64,000 nt of DNA. Source: Elusimicrobiales bacterium. GTDB taxonomy: Bacteria > Elusimicrobiota > Elusimicrobia > Elusimicrobiales > Elusimicrobiaceae. Location: assembly GCA_041651175.1 (NCBI GenBank), contig JBAZJT010000010.1:1-64000 (forward strand), written 5' to 3'. A program made the position numbers and the translations under genes. Of this stretch, positions 24,735-33,211 are shown piece by piece. The notes beneath the pieces are model-generated. The model did no database searches. It was not told the origin of the DNA and saw nothing but the letters and a program-made list of their open reading frames with translations. Every line of letters begins with the position of its first letter. Position 1 is the stretch's first letter.

Positions 24735-25858
24735 CGGATTTTCTGATAGACGGCAAAAAATTCTCCGCCTCCTTCGGCGGCGCGGCGGAATTTGAGGTGA
24801 AATCCGTCCCGCGCCCCTACAATGTCGTCTGGGACGAAAATCCCGACGCTTTCGCCGGAATACGCGAACTGATGTCTTGTCCCGGAAACATTCTGCTTGC
24901 GGACGAAAAAGTGCTGCGGCTGCACGGCGGCGGCTTTGACGGCGGCCCGCGCATGATGAAGGCCGAGGCGACCGAGGAGTTCAAAACCCTCTCCGGCGTA
25001 ACCGCGCTTATAGAGCTGCTGATGAAAAGCGGCTTTACCAAAGGCGAGACATTGGCCGTCGCCGGCGGCGGCATCATGGAGGATGCGGGCGCCTTCGCCG
25101 GCGCGGTTTACAAGCGCGGCATAAACTGGACGTTTTTTCCCACCACGCTGCTTGCGATGTGCGACAGTTGTATCGGCGGCAAGACCGGCATCAACCACGG
25201 CGGCGCCAAAAACCAGCTGGCGCTGTTTTCCGCGCCGCGCCGTGTCGTAATCAATCCCAATTTTTTAAAAACTCTGGAGCGGCGCGATATTTTGAGCGGC
25301 ATGGGCGAGATACTGAAACTTTTCATAACCGGCGGGCCGGAGTATATCGCGCTGTACAAGGCGACCGTCAGAAACGGCGTCCCGGCGGAGTTTTCGGGTT
25401 TCAGGACGCTTCTGCTGAACTCGCTGGCGATAAAACGCGCCGTGGTGGAGGAGGACGAGTTTGAGCTTAACCACCGCCGCGCGCTCAATTACGGCCACAC
25501 TGCCGGACATGCGGCGGAATCGCTTTCCGGCTATGCCATCCCGCACGGGCAGGCCGTGGCGATAGGCATTATAATCGCAAACGAACTGGCCGTCCGGCGC
25601 GGGCTGCTGCCCGCCGGGGAATGCGCGGAGATAAAAACGCTGGCGCTGGACATCATAGACGCGCAATCCATGCTCGCCATGCGCGCGCTGCCCACGGAAA
25701 ATCTCCTGGCCCTGCTGCAAAAGGACAAAAAAGCTGTTTCCGGCGGGCTGTTTTTCGCGCTCATAAAAAACCCGGGGGAGACGGTTTTTGTCCGAACCGC
25801 GCTGGACGAGAAGCTCCGGTCCGAAATTTCCGGCATTATCAAGACGGAGTTCCGGTGA
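24731..25858 (+). CDS. 3-Dehydroquinate synthase-like sugar-phosphate cyclase
   Basis: This 375-residue member of the AroB-like family has the metal ligands in place: Glu in SGMGEILKL, His in LNYGHTAGHAAE and His in PHGQAVAIG. The active-site block PTTLLAMCDSCIGGKTGIN is also kept. The NAD-binding block reads GGGIMEDAGAFAG. AroB itself makes dehydroquinate from a 7-phosphoheptulosonate; relatives cyclise other sugar phosphates into carbocycles such as valiolones or aminocyclitols. Placed between an SDR, a FGGY kinase and a ThDP enzyme in a polysaccharide operon, it more likely builds an unusual carbocyclic or branched sugar than shikimate. I cannot tell which substrate. Confidence 0.78.
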   Translation: MTDFLIDGKKFSASFGGAAEFEVKSVPRPYNVVWDENPDAFAGIRELMSCPGNILLADEKVLRLHGGGFDGGPRMMKAEATEEFKTLSGVTALIELLMKSGFTKGETLAVAGGGIMEDAGAFAGAVYKRGINWTFFPTTLLAMCDSCIGGKTGINHGGAKNQLALFSAPRRVVINPNFLKTLERRDILSGMGEILKLFITGGPEYIALYKATVRNGVPAEFSGFRTLLLNSLAIKRAVVEEDEFELNHRRALNYGHTAGHAAESLSGYAIPHGQAVAIGIIIANELAVRRGLLPAGECAEIKTLALDIIDAQSMLAMRALPTENLLALLQKDKKAVSGGLFFALIKNPGETVFVRTALDEKLRSEISGIIKTEFR

Positions 25859-27180
25859 GATACCTGCTCTGCGATTTCGGCGCGACAAACGTAAAAACCG
25901 CCATAGTGGATTTGGACAGCGGGCGGTTCCGGCTGGCCCGCCGTTTTGACGCCGCGCCTTCGCGCGGCAAAGGCCCTTTCTGCGAAGCGCCGCTTAAAAA
26001 ACTCTCGCGCCAGTTCGGCGATATACTGGATTATTACAGCGGGCGCGGCGGCTTTGAAGGGGTGTTCATCTCCAGCCAGATGCACGGTTTTGCCGTTGTT
26101 GACGGTAATTTCCGCCCCCTGACCGATTACATAAGCTGGAAGGACGAGCGTTCGCTTCTGCCGGTGAAAGGCCGGCCCTTTTTCCCCGCGCTGGAGCGCC
26201 AGTCCGGCGTCCTGTTCCGCCGGGAGACGGGGATGAGGCTGCGGCCCGGGCTTCCGTTTGCCAATCTGGCGTATCTGGCGCGGACAGGGGCGGTCAGGGC
26301 GGGCCGGGTCATAACCCTGCCGGACTGGCTGGCCGATATTTCCGGCAAAAGCGAGCGCGCTTCGCACGGGACCATGCTGGCCGGGCTGGGGCTCTATAAC
26401 ATTTACAAAAAGGCGCCTTCCGCCGCGCTGCTGGATTTGTGCGGCGGGAAATTCTCGCTCAACCGCGCGGCGGGGCCGGCTGTCCCCGCCGGGCACTGGG
26501 GCAAAATCCCCATATTCTGCGCCGTCGGCGACCATCAGTGCGCCGTGCTGGGCGCGGGCAACACGGAAAAAACCCTGTCCGTCAATATGGGGACAGGCTC
26601 CCAGGTTTCGCATATATGCCAGGCGCGCCGCTCCGCCGTTGAGCAGCGCCCTTTTTTTGACGGGCTGCTGCTGGATACAATAACCCATATCCCCTGCGGG
26701 CGCGCGCTGGAAAAATTTGCCGGATTTGCGGACGGGCTGCGCGGCGGCGGGGATTTTATGCGCGCTTATTTTTCCGCGCTGACGGCTGAAAAAATAGCCG
26801 CCTCGTCGCTGGAAATAGACCTGGCATTTTTCAAAAGCGCGTGGAACTATTCCGGCGGCGCGAAAATAACCGGAATCGGCGATAATCTCACGCCGGAAAA
26901 TTACGCGGCGTCGCTTGCCCGCTGCCTGCTTGTCCAGTATGTTGAGGCGGCGCGCGCCGTTGACCCGCAGGGCCGGCTGAAAGAGTGGATTTTAAGCGGC
27001 GGCGCCGCCAGAAAGCTGAAACCGGCGGCGGCATTTCTGGCAAAACTGACGGGCCGCAAAATAGTTCCCGCCGCTCCGGCGGACGAAACCTTTCTGGGGC
27101 TGCGCGCGCTGGCGGTGATGCGCGCGCGGGGATTGCCGTCCGCGCTTGAGGCGCGGAATATATTCTGGAGGAAAACATGA
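25855..27180 (+). CDS. FGGY-family carbohydrate kinase
   Basis: This 441-residue protein starts at GTG 25855 within the preceding stop (GTGA). The N-terminus CDFGATNVKTAIVDLD is the ATPase phosphate-1 motif, SSQMHGFAVVD and NMGTGSQVSH are FGGY signatures, and WILSGGAARKLKP is the C-terminal adenosine motif. The family phosphorylates pentuloses, heptuloses, glycerol and similar substrates. Given the AroB-like cyclase before it, a ketose or cyclitol is likely. An in-frame extension back to 25621 would lie inside the preceding gene and is rejected. Confidence 0.78.
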   Translation: MRYLLCDFGATNVKTAIVDLDSGRFRLARRFDAAPSRGKGPFCEAPLKKLSRQFGDILDYYSGRGGFEGVFISSQMHGFAVVDGNFRPLTDYISWKDERSLLPVKGRPFFPALERQSGVLFRRETGMRLRPGLPFANLAYLARTGAVRAGRVITLPDWLADISGKSERASHGTMLAGLGLYNIYKKAPSAALLDLCGGKFSLNRAAGPAVPAGHWGKIPIFCAVGDHQCAVLGAGNTEKTLSVNMGTGSQVSHICQARRSAVEQRPFFDGLLLDTITHIPCGRALEKFAGFADGLRGGGDFMRAYFSALTAEKIAASSLEIDLAFFKSAWNYSGGAKITGIGDNLTPENYAASLARCLLVQYVEAARAVDPQGRLKEWILSGGAARKLKPAAAFLAKLTGRKIVPAAPADETFLGLRALAVMRARGLPSALEARNIFWRKT

Positions 27181-27950
27181 AAGTGGTAATTCTGGCGGGC
27201 GGGCTGGGCACCCGGCTGGGTGAGGAAACCGGCCTGCGCCCCAAGCCGATGGTGGAGATAGGCGGCAGGCCGATACTCTGGCATATAATGAAAATCTACT
27301 CGCATTTCGGCTTCAACGATTTCATCATCTGCCTGGGTTACAAGGGTTACATGATAAAGGAGTACTTTGCCAACTACATGCTGCACAACTGCGATGCGGC
27401 GGTGGATTTGAAGGCAGGCTCGGTAACCATGCTTCACCGCGATGTGGAGCCGTGGCATATCACGCTGGCCGACACCGGAGCGGATTCGCTTACCGGATTG
27501 CGGGTCAAGCTGTCCGAGAAATATCTGGATGGCAAAACCTTCATGCTCACCTACGGCGACGGCGTTGCGGACATAGACATAAACCGGCTGCTGGATTTCC
27601 ATAAAAAATCCGGCGCGCTGGCCACCGTAACGGCGGTGCAGCCGCCGGGGCGTTTTGGCGCGATGGATCTGGACGCGGCGGGCAAGGTCAAATCCTTCCG
27701 TGAAAAGCCGCACGGCGAGGATTCGTGGATAAACGGCGGGTTTTTCGTGCTGGAGCCGGACGCGCTTTCCCGCGTGAAGGGCAATGTCCTCTGGGAAAAA
27801 GAGCCGATGAACGCCCTGGTGTCCGAAGGCCGGCTTGCGGCCTACCGGCACGAGGGGTTCTGGCAGCCGATGGACACGTTGCGCGAGAAAAACTATCTTG
27901 ACGGCCTTTGCAGCGAGCGCAAAGCGCCCTGGGTGAAATGGGATGATTGA
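27177..27950 (+). CDS. rfbF: Glucose-1-phosphate cytidylyltransferase
   Basis: This 257-residue nucleotidyltransferase has KVVILAGGLGTRLGEETGLRPKPMV in pieces typical of RfbF (LAGGLGTRL, then RPKPMVEIGG), LTYGDGVADIDI around the metal-binding Asp, and INGGFFVLEP. It makes CDP-glucose from CTP and glucose 1-phosphate, the entry to CDP-3,6-dideoxyhexoses. It overlaps the kinase gene by four bases and rfbG by eight. Length and motifs fit the family fully. Confidence 0.9.
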   Translation: MKVVILAGGLGTRLGEETGLRPKPMVEIGGRPILWHIMKIYSHFGFNDFIICLGYKGYMIKEYFANYMLHNCDAAVDLKAGSVTMLHRDVEPWHITLADTGADSLTGLRVKLSEKYLDGKTFMLTYGDGVADIDINRLLDFHKKSGALATVTAVQPPGRFGAMDLDAAGKVKSFREKPHGEDSWINGGFFVLEPDALSRVKGNVLWEKEPMNALVSEGRLAAYRHEGFWQPMDTLREKNYLDGLCSERKAPWVKWDD

Positions 27951-29007
27951 CGAGAAATTCTGGAAAGGCAAAAAAGTTCTTGTAACCGGCAACACCGGTT
28001 TCAAAGGCTCGTGGCTGACGGTGTGGCTGCACCGGATGGGCGCGCATGTGGCGGGATATTCGCTGCCGGCGCCCACCGAGCCCAGCATGTATGAAACCTG
28101 CCGCCTCGCCCGCCTGGCAGACACCGAAACCGCCGACGTGCGCGACGGCGAAAAACTGGCCGCCGCTTTTGCCCGCGTCAAGCCGGAAATAGTTTTCCAC
28201 ATGGCGGCGCAGCCGCTGGTGCTGGAATCCTACCGCATCCCGGCGGAAACTTACGCCTCCAATGTGATGGGGACTGTCAATGTGCTGGAAGCCGCGCGCA
28301 AAACCAAAACCGCGCGAGCCGTGGTCGTCATCACAACCGACAAATGCTATGAAAACAAGGAATGGCTGTGGGGCTACCGCGAAAACGAGCCGCTGGGCGG
28401 TTTTGACCCGTATTCCTCAAGCAAGGCCTGCGCCGAGATTGCCACGGCCGCCTGGAGAAACTCGTTTTTCCCGGCGGAGCATTACGGCATTCACAAAACC
28501 GGCATAGCCTCCGCGCGGGCCGGAAACGTAATCGGCGGCGGCGACTGGGCCGCCAACCGCCTGGTGCCGGACTGCGCGCGCGCGCTGCTGGCCGGAGAGA
28601 ATGTGAAGGTCCGCAACCCGCAGTCGCTGCGCCCGTGGCAGCATGTGCTGGAGCCGCTGGCGGGATACCTGGTCCTCGCCAAACGGCTGTGGGAGAACGG
28701 TCCGGAATACGCCCAGGCCTGGAATTTCGGCCCCGAATCCGGAGATGTGCGCCCGGCGGGCTGGCTTGTTAAGGAAATATGCGCCCGCTGGGGCGGGGCA
28801 GACTTTGAAATCACCCCGTCCAAATCCGGCCACGAGGCCGCGATACTGATGCTGGATTCCACCAAGTCCCGCCTGAAGCTGGACTGGCGGCCCAAATGGA
28901 CGCTGGAGAAAACGCTGGACAAGATAGTGGAATGGTACAAAGCCTCCGGCGAGGGCAAAGACATGCTGGAAATAACCAACCGCCAACTTGAGGAGTATCT
29001 GAGATGA
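27943..29007 (+). CDS. rfbG: CDP-glucose 4,6-dehydratase
   Basis: This 354-residue extended SDR has the NAD motif TGNTGFKGSWL, HMAAQPLVLESYRIP and the active-site PYSSSK (the Y-x3-K is YSSSK). RNPQSLRPWQHVLEPLAGYL is a hallmark of RfbG. It converts CDP-glucose to CDP-4-keto-6-deoxyglucose. Its position between rfbF and rfbH follows the usual gene order, and it overlaps both neighbours. Confidence 0.9.
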   Translation: MIDEKFWKGKKVLVTGNTGFKGSWLTVWLHRMGAHVAGYSLPAPTEPSMYETCRLARLADTETADVRDGEKLAAAFARVKPEIVFHMAAQPLVLESYRIPAETYASNVMGTVNVLEAARKTKTARAVVVITTDKCYENKEWLWGYRENEPLGGFDPYSSSKACAEIATAAWRNSFFPAEHYGIHKTGIASARAGNVIGGGDWAANRLVPDCARALLAGENVKVRNPQSLRPWQHVLEPLAGYLVLAKRLWENGPEYAQAWNFGPESGDVRPAGWLVKEICARWGGADFEITPSKSGHEAAILMLDSTKSRLKLDWRPKWTLEKTLDKIVEWYKASGEGKDMLEITNRQLEEYLR

Positions 29008-30362
29008 CAACTTCCTGCAAAACCGCGCCGTCCGCGAAAGAACTTGAAGCCGCAAAAAACCGCGCGCTGGAGGCCGCGGCGGAATATCACCGCCTGCGCG
29101 CCGCGGCTGAACAAAAACCATTTTCCCCGGGCGACAAAATCAGCTACGGCGGCAGAATCTACGACGAGGCGGAAATACGCTCGCTGGTTTCGGCCTCGCT
29201 GGATTTCTGGCTTACCGCCGGGCCGTATGCCGCAAGGCTGGAGGCCGCGCTGGCAAAGAAGCTGGGCGTAAAGCACTGCTCTCTGGTCAATTCCGGCTCG
29301 TCGGCCAATCTGCTGGCTTTTGCCGCGCTGGCCGATGATTCGCTTGGCGCGCGCGCCATAAACCCGGGCGACGAGGTTATCACCCCCGCCGCCTGCTTTC
29401 CCACCACCGTTGCGCCCATCGTGCAGCACGGCGCGGTTCCGGTTTTTGTGGACGTTGCGGTGCCGCAGTACAATGTTGATGTCGCCGCGCTTAAGGCCGC
29501 GCTGACAAAAAAGACAAAGGCGGTTTTTTTGGCGCATACCCTGGGCAATCCATTCAATGCGGAGGCCGTGCTGGATTTCTGCAATGAGAACGGCCTCTGG
29601 CTTATAGAGGATAATTGCGACGCGCTCGGCTCGCGCTACAGGCTGGGCGGGAAATGGCGCAATACCGCCTCTTTCGGACATATGTCCACATTAAGTTTTT
29701 ATCCGGCGCATCATATCACCACCGGCGAGGGCGGCGCGGTATGCACAAATGATTCCGCGCTGAAGCGGATTGTGGAATCGCTGCGCGACTGGGGCAGGGA
29801 CTGCTGGTGTCCCTCCGGGCGGGACAACACCTGCAAACGCCGCTTCACCGGACAGTTCGGCAAGCTGCCCGAAGGCTATGACCACAAGTATGTTTATTCG
29901 CGCTTCGGGTATAACCTGAAAATGACGGATTTGCAGGCCGCCATCGGCTGCGCGCAGATTGAAAAGCTGGACGCTTTCACCCTCGCCAGAAAAAACAACT
30001 GGAAAACGCTGCGGGAACTCTTTGCCCCGCTGGAAAAGCAGCTCATCCTGCCGGAGCCGGCGGAAAATTCGGACCCGTCGTGGTTCGGCTTTGTGCTGAG
30101 CGTGCGGCCCGGCGCGAGGTTTGGCAGAAACGAAATTGTGCGTCATCTTGAGAACAACGGCGTGCAGACCAGAATGCTGTTTGCGGGCAATATATTGCGC
30201 CATCCCTGCTGCGCGGGCAAAAGAGGCAAATGGCGCGCCGCAGGGAAACTGGACGGCAGCGATTTCATCGCGCAGAACACCTTCTGGCTGGGCGTGTATC
30301 CGGGGATGAGCGCACAGAAACTGGAATATATGGCGGACTGCGCCAAAAAATTCGCCAGATGA
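29004..30362 (+). CDS. rfbH: CDP-4-keto-6-deoxyglucose 3-dehydrase (E1)
   Basis: This 452-residue aminotransferase-fold protein reads SFYPAHHITTGEGG at the cofactor site: the PLP-binding lysine of ordinary DegT proteins is replaced by His (H236). This is the known signature of the PMP-dependent 3-dehydrase RfbH/DdhC, which removes the 3-hydroxyl with help from a reductase (E3). DCWCPSGRDNTC supplies Cys at 267, 269 and 277 near the expected [2Fe-2S] site; I cannot confirm a full set of four ligands. The product feeds CDP-3,6-dideoxy-4-ketoglucose to downstream enzymes. The E3 reductase gene is not in this operon. It overlaps rfbG and the epimerase gene. Confidence 0.9.
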   Translation: MTTSCKTAPSAKELEAAKNRALEAAAEYHRLRAAAEQKPFSPGDKISYGGRIYDEAEIRSLVSASLDFWLTAGPYAARLEAALAKKLGVKHCSLVNSGSSANLLAFAALADDSLGARAINPGDEVITPAACFPTTVAPIVQHGAVPVFVDVAVPQYNVDVAALKAALTKKTKAVFLAHTLGNPFNAEAVLDFCNENGLWLIEDNCDALGSRYRLGGKWRNTASFGHMSTLSFYPAHHITTGEGGAVCTNDSALKRIVESLRDWGRDCWCPSGRDNTCKRRFTGQFGKLPEGYDHKYVYSRFGYNLKMTDLQAAIGCAQIEKLDAFTLARKNNWKTLRELFAPLEKQLILPEPAENSDPSWFGFVLSVRPGARFGRNEIVRHLENNGVQTRMLFAGNILRHPCCAGKRGKWRAAGKLDGSDFIAQNTFWLGVYPGMSAQKLEYMADCAKKFAR

Positions 30363-31243
30363 AAAAACTGCTTCTTACCGGCGGTTCCGGCTTTATCGGC
30401 AGGAATATAATTGAGACGCTGGGTGGGGAATACGAAATCTCCGCCCCGTCCCATGCCGAGCTGGAACTGACGGATTCGCGCGTCGTGCGCGAGTATTTCA
30501 GGAACAGGCATTTTGACGCCGTCATCCACTCGGCCATAAAACCGGGCCACCGCAACGCGAAAGATTTGACAGGGCTGTTATACGCGAACACGCGCCATTT
30601 CATAAACCTGGCGCAGCACGATGGCGCGTGGGGAAAAATGATTTATCTCGGTTCCGGCCTGGCCTACAACCCCGCGCATTACCGGCCTAAAATGAAAGAG
30701 GATTTTTTCGGCCAGTATCCGCCGGAGGACGAGGCGGGGTATGCGAAATATATCTGCTCGCTTTTCACGGAAAAATCCGCCGGGCGGATTGTGGAACTGC
30801 GCCCTTTCGGCGTCTACGGCAAGTACGAGGATTACGCCATCCGCTTCATCTCCAACGCGATATGCAAAACGTTGTTTGAGCTGCCAATCACCATCAAACA
30901 GAACCGGAGATTTGACTACATTTACGTCGCGGATTTGATTGGCGTCATACGGCATTTCATTGAGAATCCGGCAAAACACGCGGCCTATAACGTTACACCG
31001 GACGAGAGCGTCGAGCTGCTTTCAATCGCTCATAAAGCGAGCGCGCTTTCCGGCGGGGATTTGCCGGTAATCGTTAAAACGCCGGGCATGGGCGTTGAAT
31101 ACAGCGGCGATAACTCGCTGCTGAAAACCGAATTTTCCGGTTTTCTTAAAACCGGGCTGGACGAGGGAATACGCGGGCTGTATAATTGGTATGCGGCCCG
31201 CAGGGACACGTTGGACAAATCGCTGCTGCTGGAGGATAAATAA
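30359..31243 (+). CDS. NAD-dependent epimerase/reductase acting on the CDP-sugar
   Basis: This 294-residue extended SDR has the cofactor motif LLTGGSGFIGRN and YAKY as the Y-x3-K (in GYAKYICS). It resembles the abequose/paratose synthases and YerF-type reductases that finish CDP-3,6-dideoxyhexoses by reducing the 4-keto or branch carbonyl. The ATG at 30359 overlaps the rfbH stop (ATGA); a longer opening inside rfbH is rejected. Exact stereochemistry cannot be read from the sequence. Confidence 0.72.
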   Translation: MKKLLLTGGSGFIGRNIIETLGGEYEISAPSHAELELTDSRVVREYFRNRHFDAVIHSAIKPGHRNAKDLTGLLYANTRHFINLAQHDGAWGKMIYLGSGLAYNPAHYRPKMKEDFFGQYPPEDEAGYAKYICSLFTEKSAGRIVELRPFGVYGKYEDYAIRFISNAICKTLFELPITIKQNRRFDYIYVADLIGVIRHFIENPAKHAAYNVTPDESVELLSIAHKASALSGGDLPVIVKTPGMGVEYSGDNSLLKTEFSGFLKTGLDEGIRGLYNWYAARRDTLDKSLLLEDK

Positions 31244-31244
31244 C

Positions 31245-32339
31245 ATGAGAAGCGACACCATTTTTGACGAGCTTTTCGTTCTGGAGCTTGCCAACAACCA
31301 CTGGGGCAAGCTGGAGCGCGGGCTTAAAATTATTTCGGAACACGCGCAGATAGTTCGATTCAACGGCGTAAAAGCCGCCATAAAGCTTCAGCTCCGCGAC
31401 GTGGACAATTTCATACATAAGGATTTCCGCGAGCGGCAGGATCTGCGCTATGTCAAGAAAACCATGGACACCCGCATTTCCAAGGAAGATCTGGCCAAAA
31501 TGGTTGACCATATCCGCAAAAACAACTGCATTCCCATGGCCACTCCTTTTGACGAGGCATCCGTGGACCTGTGCGTTGAGCTTGGCCTGCCGATAATAAA
31601 GCTGGCCAGCTCCGACGTCAACGACTGGTTCCTGATAGAAAAAATAGCGACCACGAAAAAACCTGTCATAGCCTCCTCCGGCGGGTTTTCAGTGAAGGAC
31701 CTCGACGACCTGGTGAATTTTTTCGCCAACCGCAATATCCCGTTCGCGCTCAACCACTGCGTGGCGATGTATCCGACGGAGGACCGCGACCTCAACCTTA
31801 ACCAGATAGACTATTTGCGGGAGCGGTATCCGCGCAATGTCATAGGTCTCTCAACGCACGAGTGCCATGACTGGGCTTCTTCCGTGATGATAGCCTACGG
31901 CAAAGGCGCGCGCACTTTTGAGCGGCACATAGACATTGAAGACGGGCAGCATCCGGTTTCGTCCTACTGCTCGCTGCCGCATCAGGTTGACGCCTGGTTC
32001 AAGGCCCACAACAAGGCGCGCGAGATGTGCGGCCCCTGCGGCGACACAAAGCGCATTCCGCCCGAAGCCGAGGAGAAATATCTGGAAGGGCTGCTGCGCG
32101 GCGTCTATGCCAGGCGGGACCTGCCGGCGGGGCATGTCATACAGCATAACGAACTCTTAAACGATGTCTATATGGCCATACCGCTGCAGAAAGGCCAGAT
32201 TTCCTGCCGCGAGCTGATGAGCGGCGAGGTGCTGCTGCGTCCCGTCAAAAAAGACGAGCCGGTTATGATAGACGCGATAGACAGCCCCTACGCCCATAAC
32301 GAAAGCCTCAGGCAGCGTATTTACAACAGGGGAATTTAA
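31245..32339 (+). CDS. NeuB-family nonulosonic acid synthase with SAF domain
   Basis: This 364-residue protein has an N-terminal TIM-barrel of the sialic-acid-synthase family (FVLELANNHWGKLERG, KLASSDVNDW, GLSTHE) and a C-terminal SAF antifreeze-like domain (residues about 300-360, LPAGHVIQHNEL). Enzymes of this family condense phosphoenolpyruvate with N-acylhexosamines to make sialic, legionaminic or pseudaminic acids. GGAGG is 6-10 bases upstream of the ATG. No CMP-nonulosonate synthetase is in the window. pseC at 2382 could feed it. It is the last gene of the operon. Substrate unknown. Confidence 0.78.
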   Translation: MRSDTIFDELFVLELANNHWGKLERGLKIISEHAQIVRFNGVKAAIKLQLRDVDNFIHKDFRERQDLRYVKKTMDTRISKEDLAKMVDHIRKNNCIPMATPFDEASVDLCVELGLPIIKLASSDVNDWFLIEKIATTKKPVIASSGGFSVKDLDDLVNFFANRNIPFALNHCVAMYPTEDRDLNLNQIDYLRERYPRNVIGLSTHECHDWASSVMIAYGKGARTFERHIDIEDGQHPVSSYCSLPHQVDAWFKAHNKAREMCGPCGDTKRIPPEAEEKYLEGLLRGVYARRDLPAGHVIQHNELLNDVYMAIPLQKGQISCRELMSGEVLLRPVKKDEPVMIDAIDSPYAHNESLRQRIYNRGI

Positions 32340-32425
32340 CTCTTCGGCGGAAGGGCGGACGGCGAACTCCGCCGTCCGTAGCGTAACGGCGCTTGCGGCG
32401 GATGGAGGGGCTGTAAAAAACTCTT

Positions 32426-33211
32426 ATGGCCAAATACAGAAGAAATTTTATTCCTCCGCCGCCCCCTCCTTCTCCTCCTCCGCCCCCGCCTCCTCCGCCA
32501 CCCCCTCCTCCTCCGCGCCAGAGTGTTTATCAGGAGCCGGAACCGGTTCCGCGGCAGGCGGTTCCTCTGTCGCAGCCTCGCAGAAAGCAATCCGGCATTA
32601 TGTTCAAGGCGGCGGTGCTGCTTGTGATGGCGGCAGCCGCCGCAGCTGGGTTCATGATTCACGGGCGGCGCGCGCGGAATGTGGTTTCGTATGATGAAAC
32701 CGAATCGCTAAAGCCGGCGGTTCTGGCGGCGGTTCCGTCCGCGCCGGCTGCTCCAGACGCCTTGCGCCGGCGGGAAATGCCGCTTCCGTTTTATTCCGCG
32801 GATGCGCCGCAGTCCGGCGGCCCGCCTGCGCCGCAGTCTTCCGGCACGGACACGCCGCAGACGTTGTCCGGCTCCGCGCCCGCTTCGCCCGTGCCAGCGC
32901 CATCCGGCTTTGTGGGCGAATTGTTTCATGTCCTTGGCAAATACAAAAACAGGCCTGCGGCGCAGCGGTTTGTGGGCGAAATAACCGCAAACCCGGCATT
33001 TATGAAACTTCTCAAATCCGCGCCGGACATGCGCAGCCCGGTGGCCATGATGATGCAGTTTCAGGCCAGCGGCGCGGCTGCCGTTTTAATCAGGCACATG
33101 CAGGAACCGGAGTTCAAGCAGCTGGTCCGGGATATTTCAGGGGACCCGGAATTCAAAATGTTTGTGGAAAAAAACATGCCGCCCGGTTTCAAAGTCCCGA
33201 AAATAGACTGA
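32426..33211 (+). CDS. Polyproline single-pass membrane protein
   Basis: This is a 261-residue protein of unknown family. After MAKYRRNFI come six prolines, one serine and fourteen more prolines, encoded by a pyrimidine-rich tract at about 32453-32515. A basic stretch and a transmembrane helix (residues about 57-77) follow, then a Pro/Ala/Ser linker and a C-terminal helical domain (about 165-255). The topology suggests a cytoplasmic proline arm and a periplasmic domain. Long proline runs stall ribosomes and need EF-P, so translation may be rate-limited at the N-terminus. The 3' end overlaps the convergent glycerate kinase gene by 23 bases. A GC-rich hairpin (near 32362-32384) lies upstream. 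Confidence 0.65.
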   Translation: MAKYRRNFIPPPPPPSPPPPPPPPPPPPPPRQSVYQEPEPVPRQAVPLSQPRRKQSGIMFKAAVLLVMAAAAAAGFMIHGRRARNVVSYDETESLKPAVLAAVPSAPAAPDALRRREMPLPFYSADAPQSGGPPAPQSSGTDTPQTLSGSAPASPVPAPSGFVGELFHVLGKYKNRPAAQRFVGEITANPAFMKLLKSAPDMRSPVAMMMQFQASGAAAVLIRHMQEPEFKQLVRDISGDPEFKMFVEKNMPPGFKVPKID

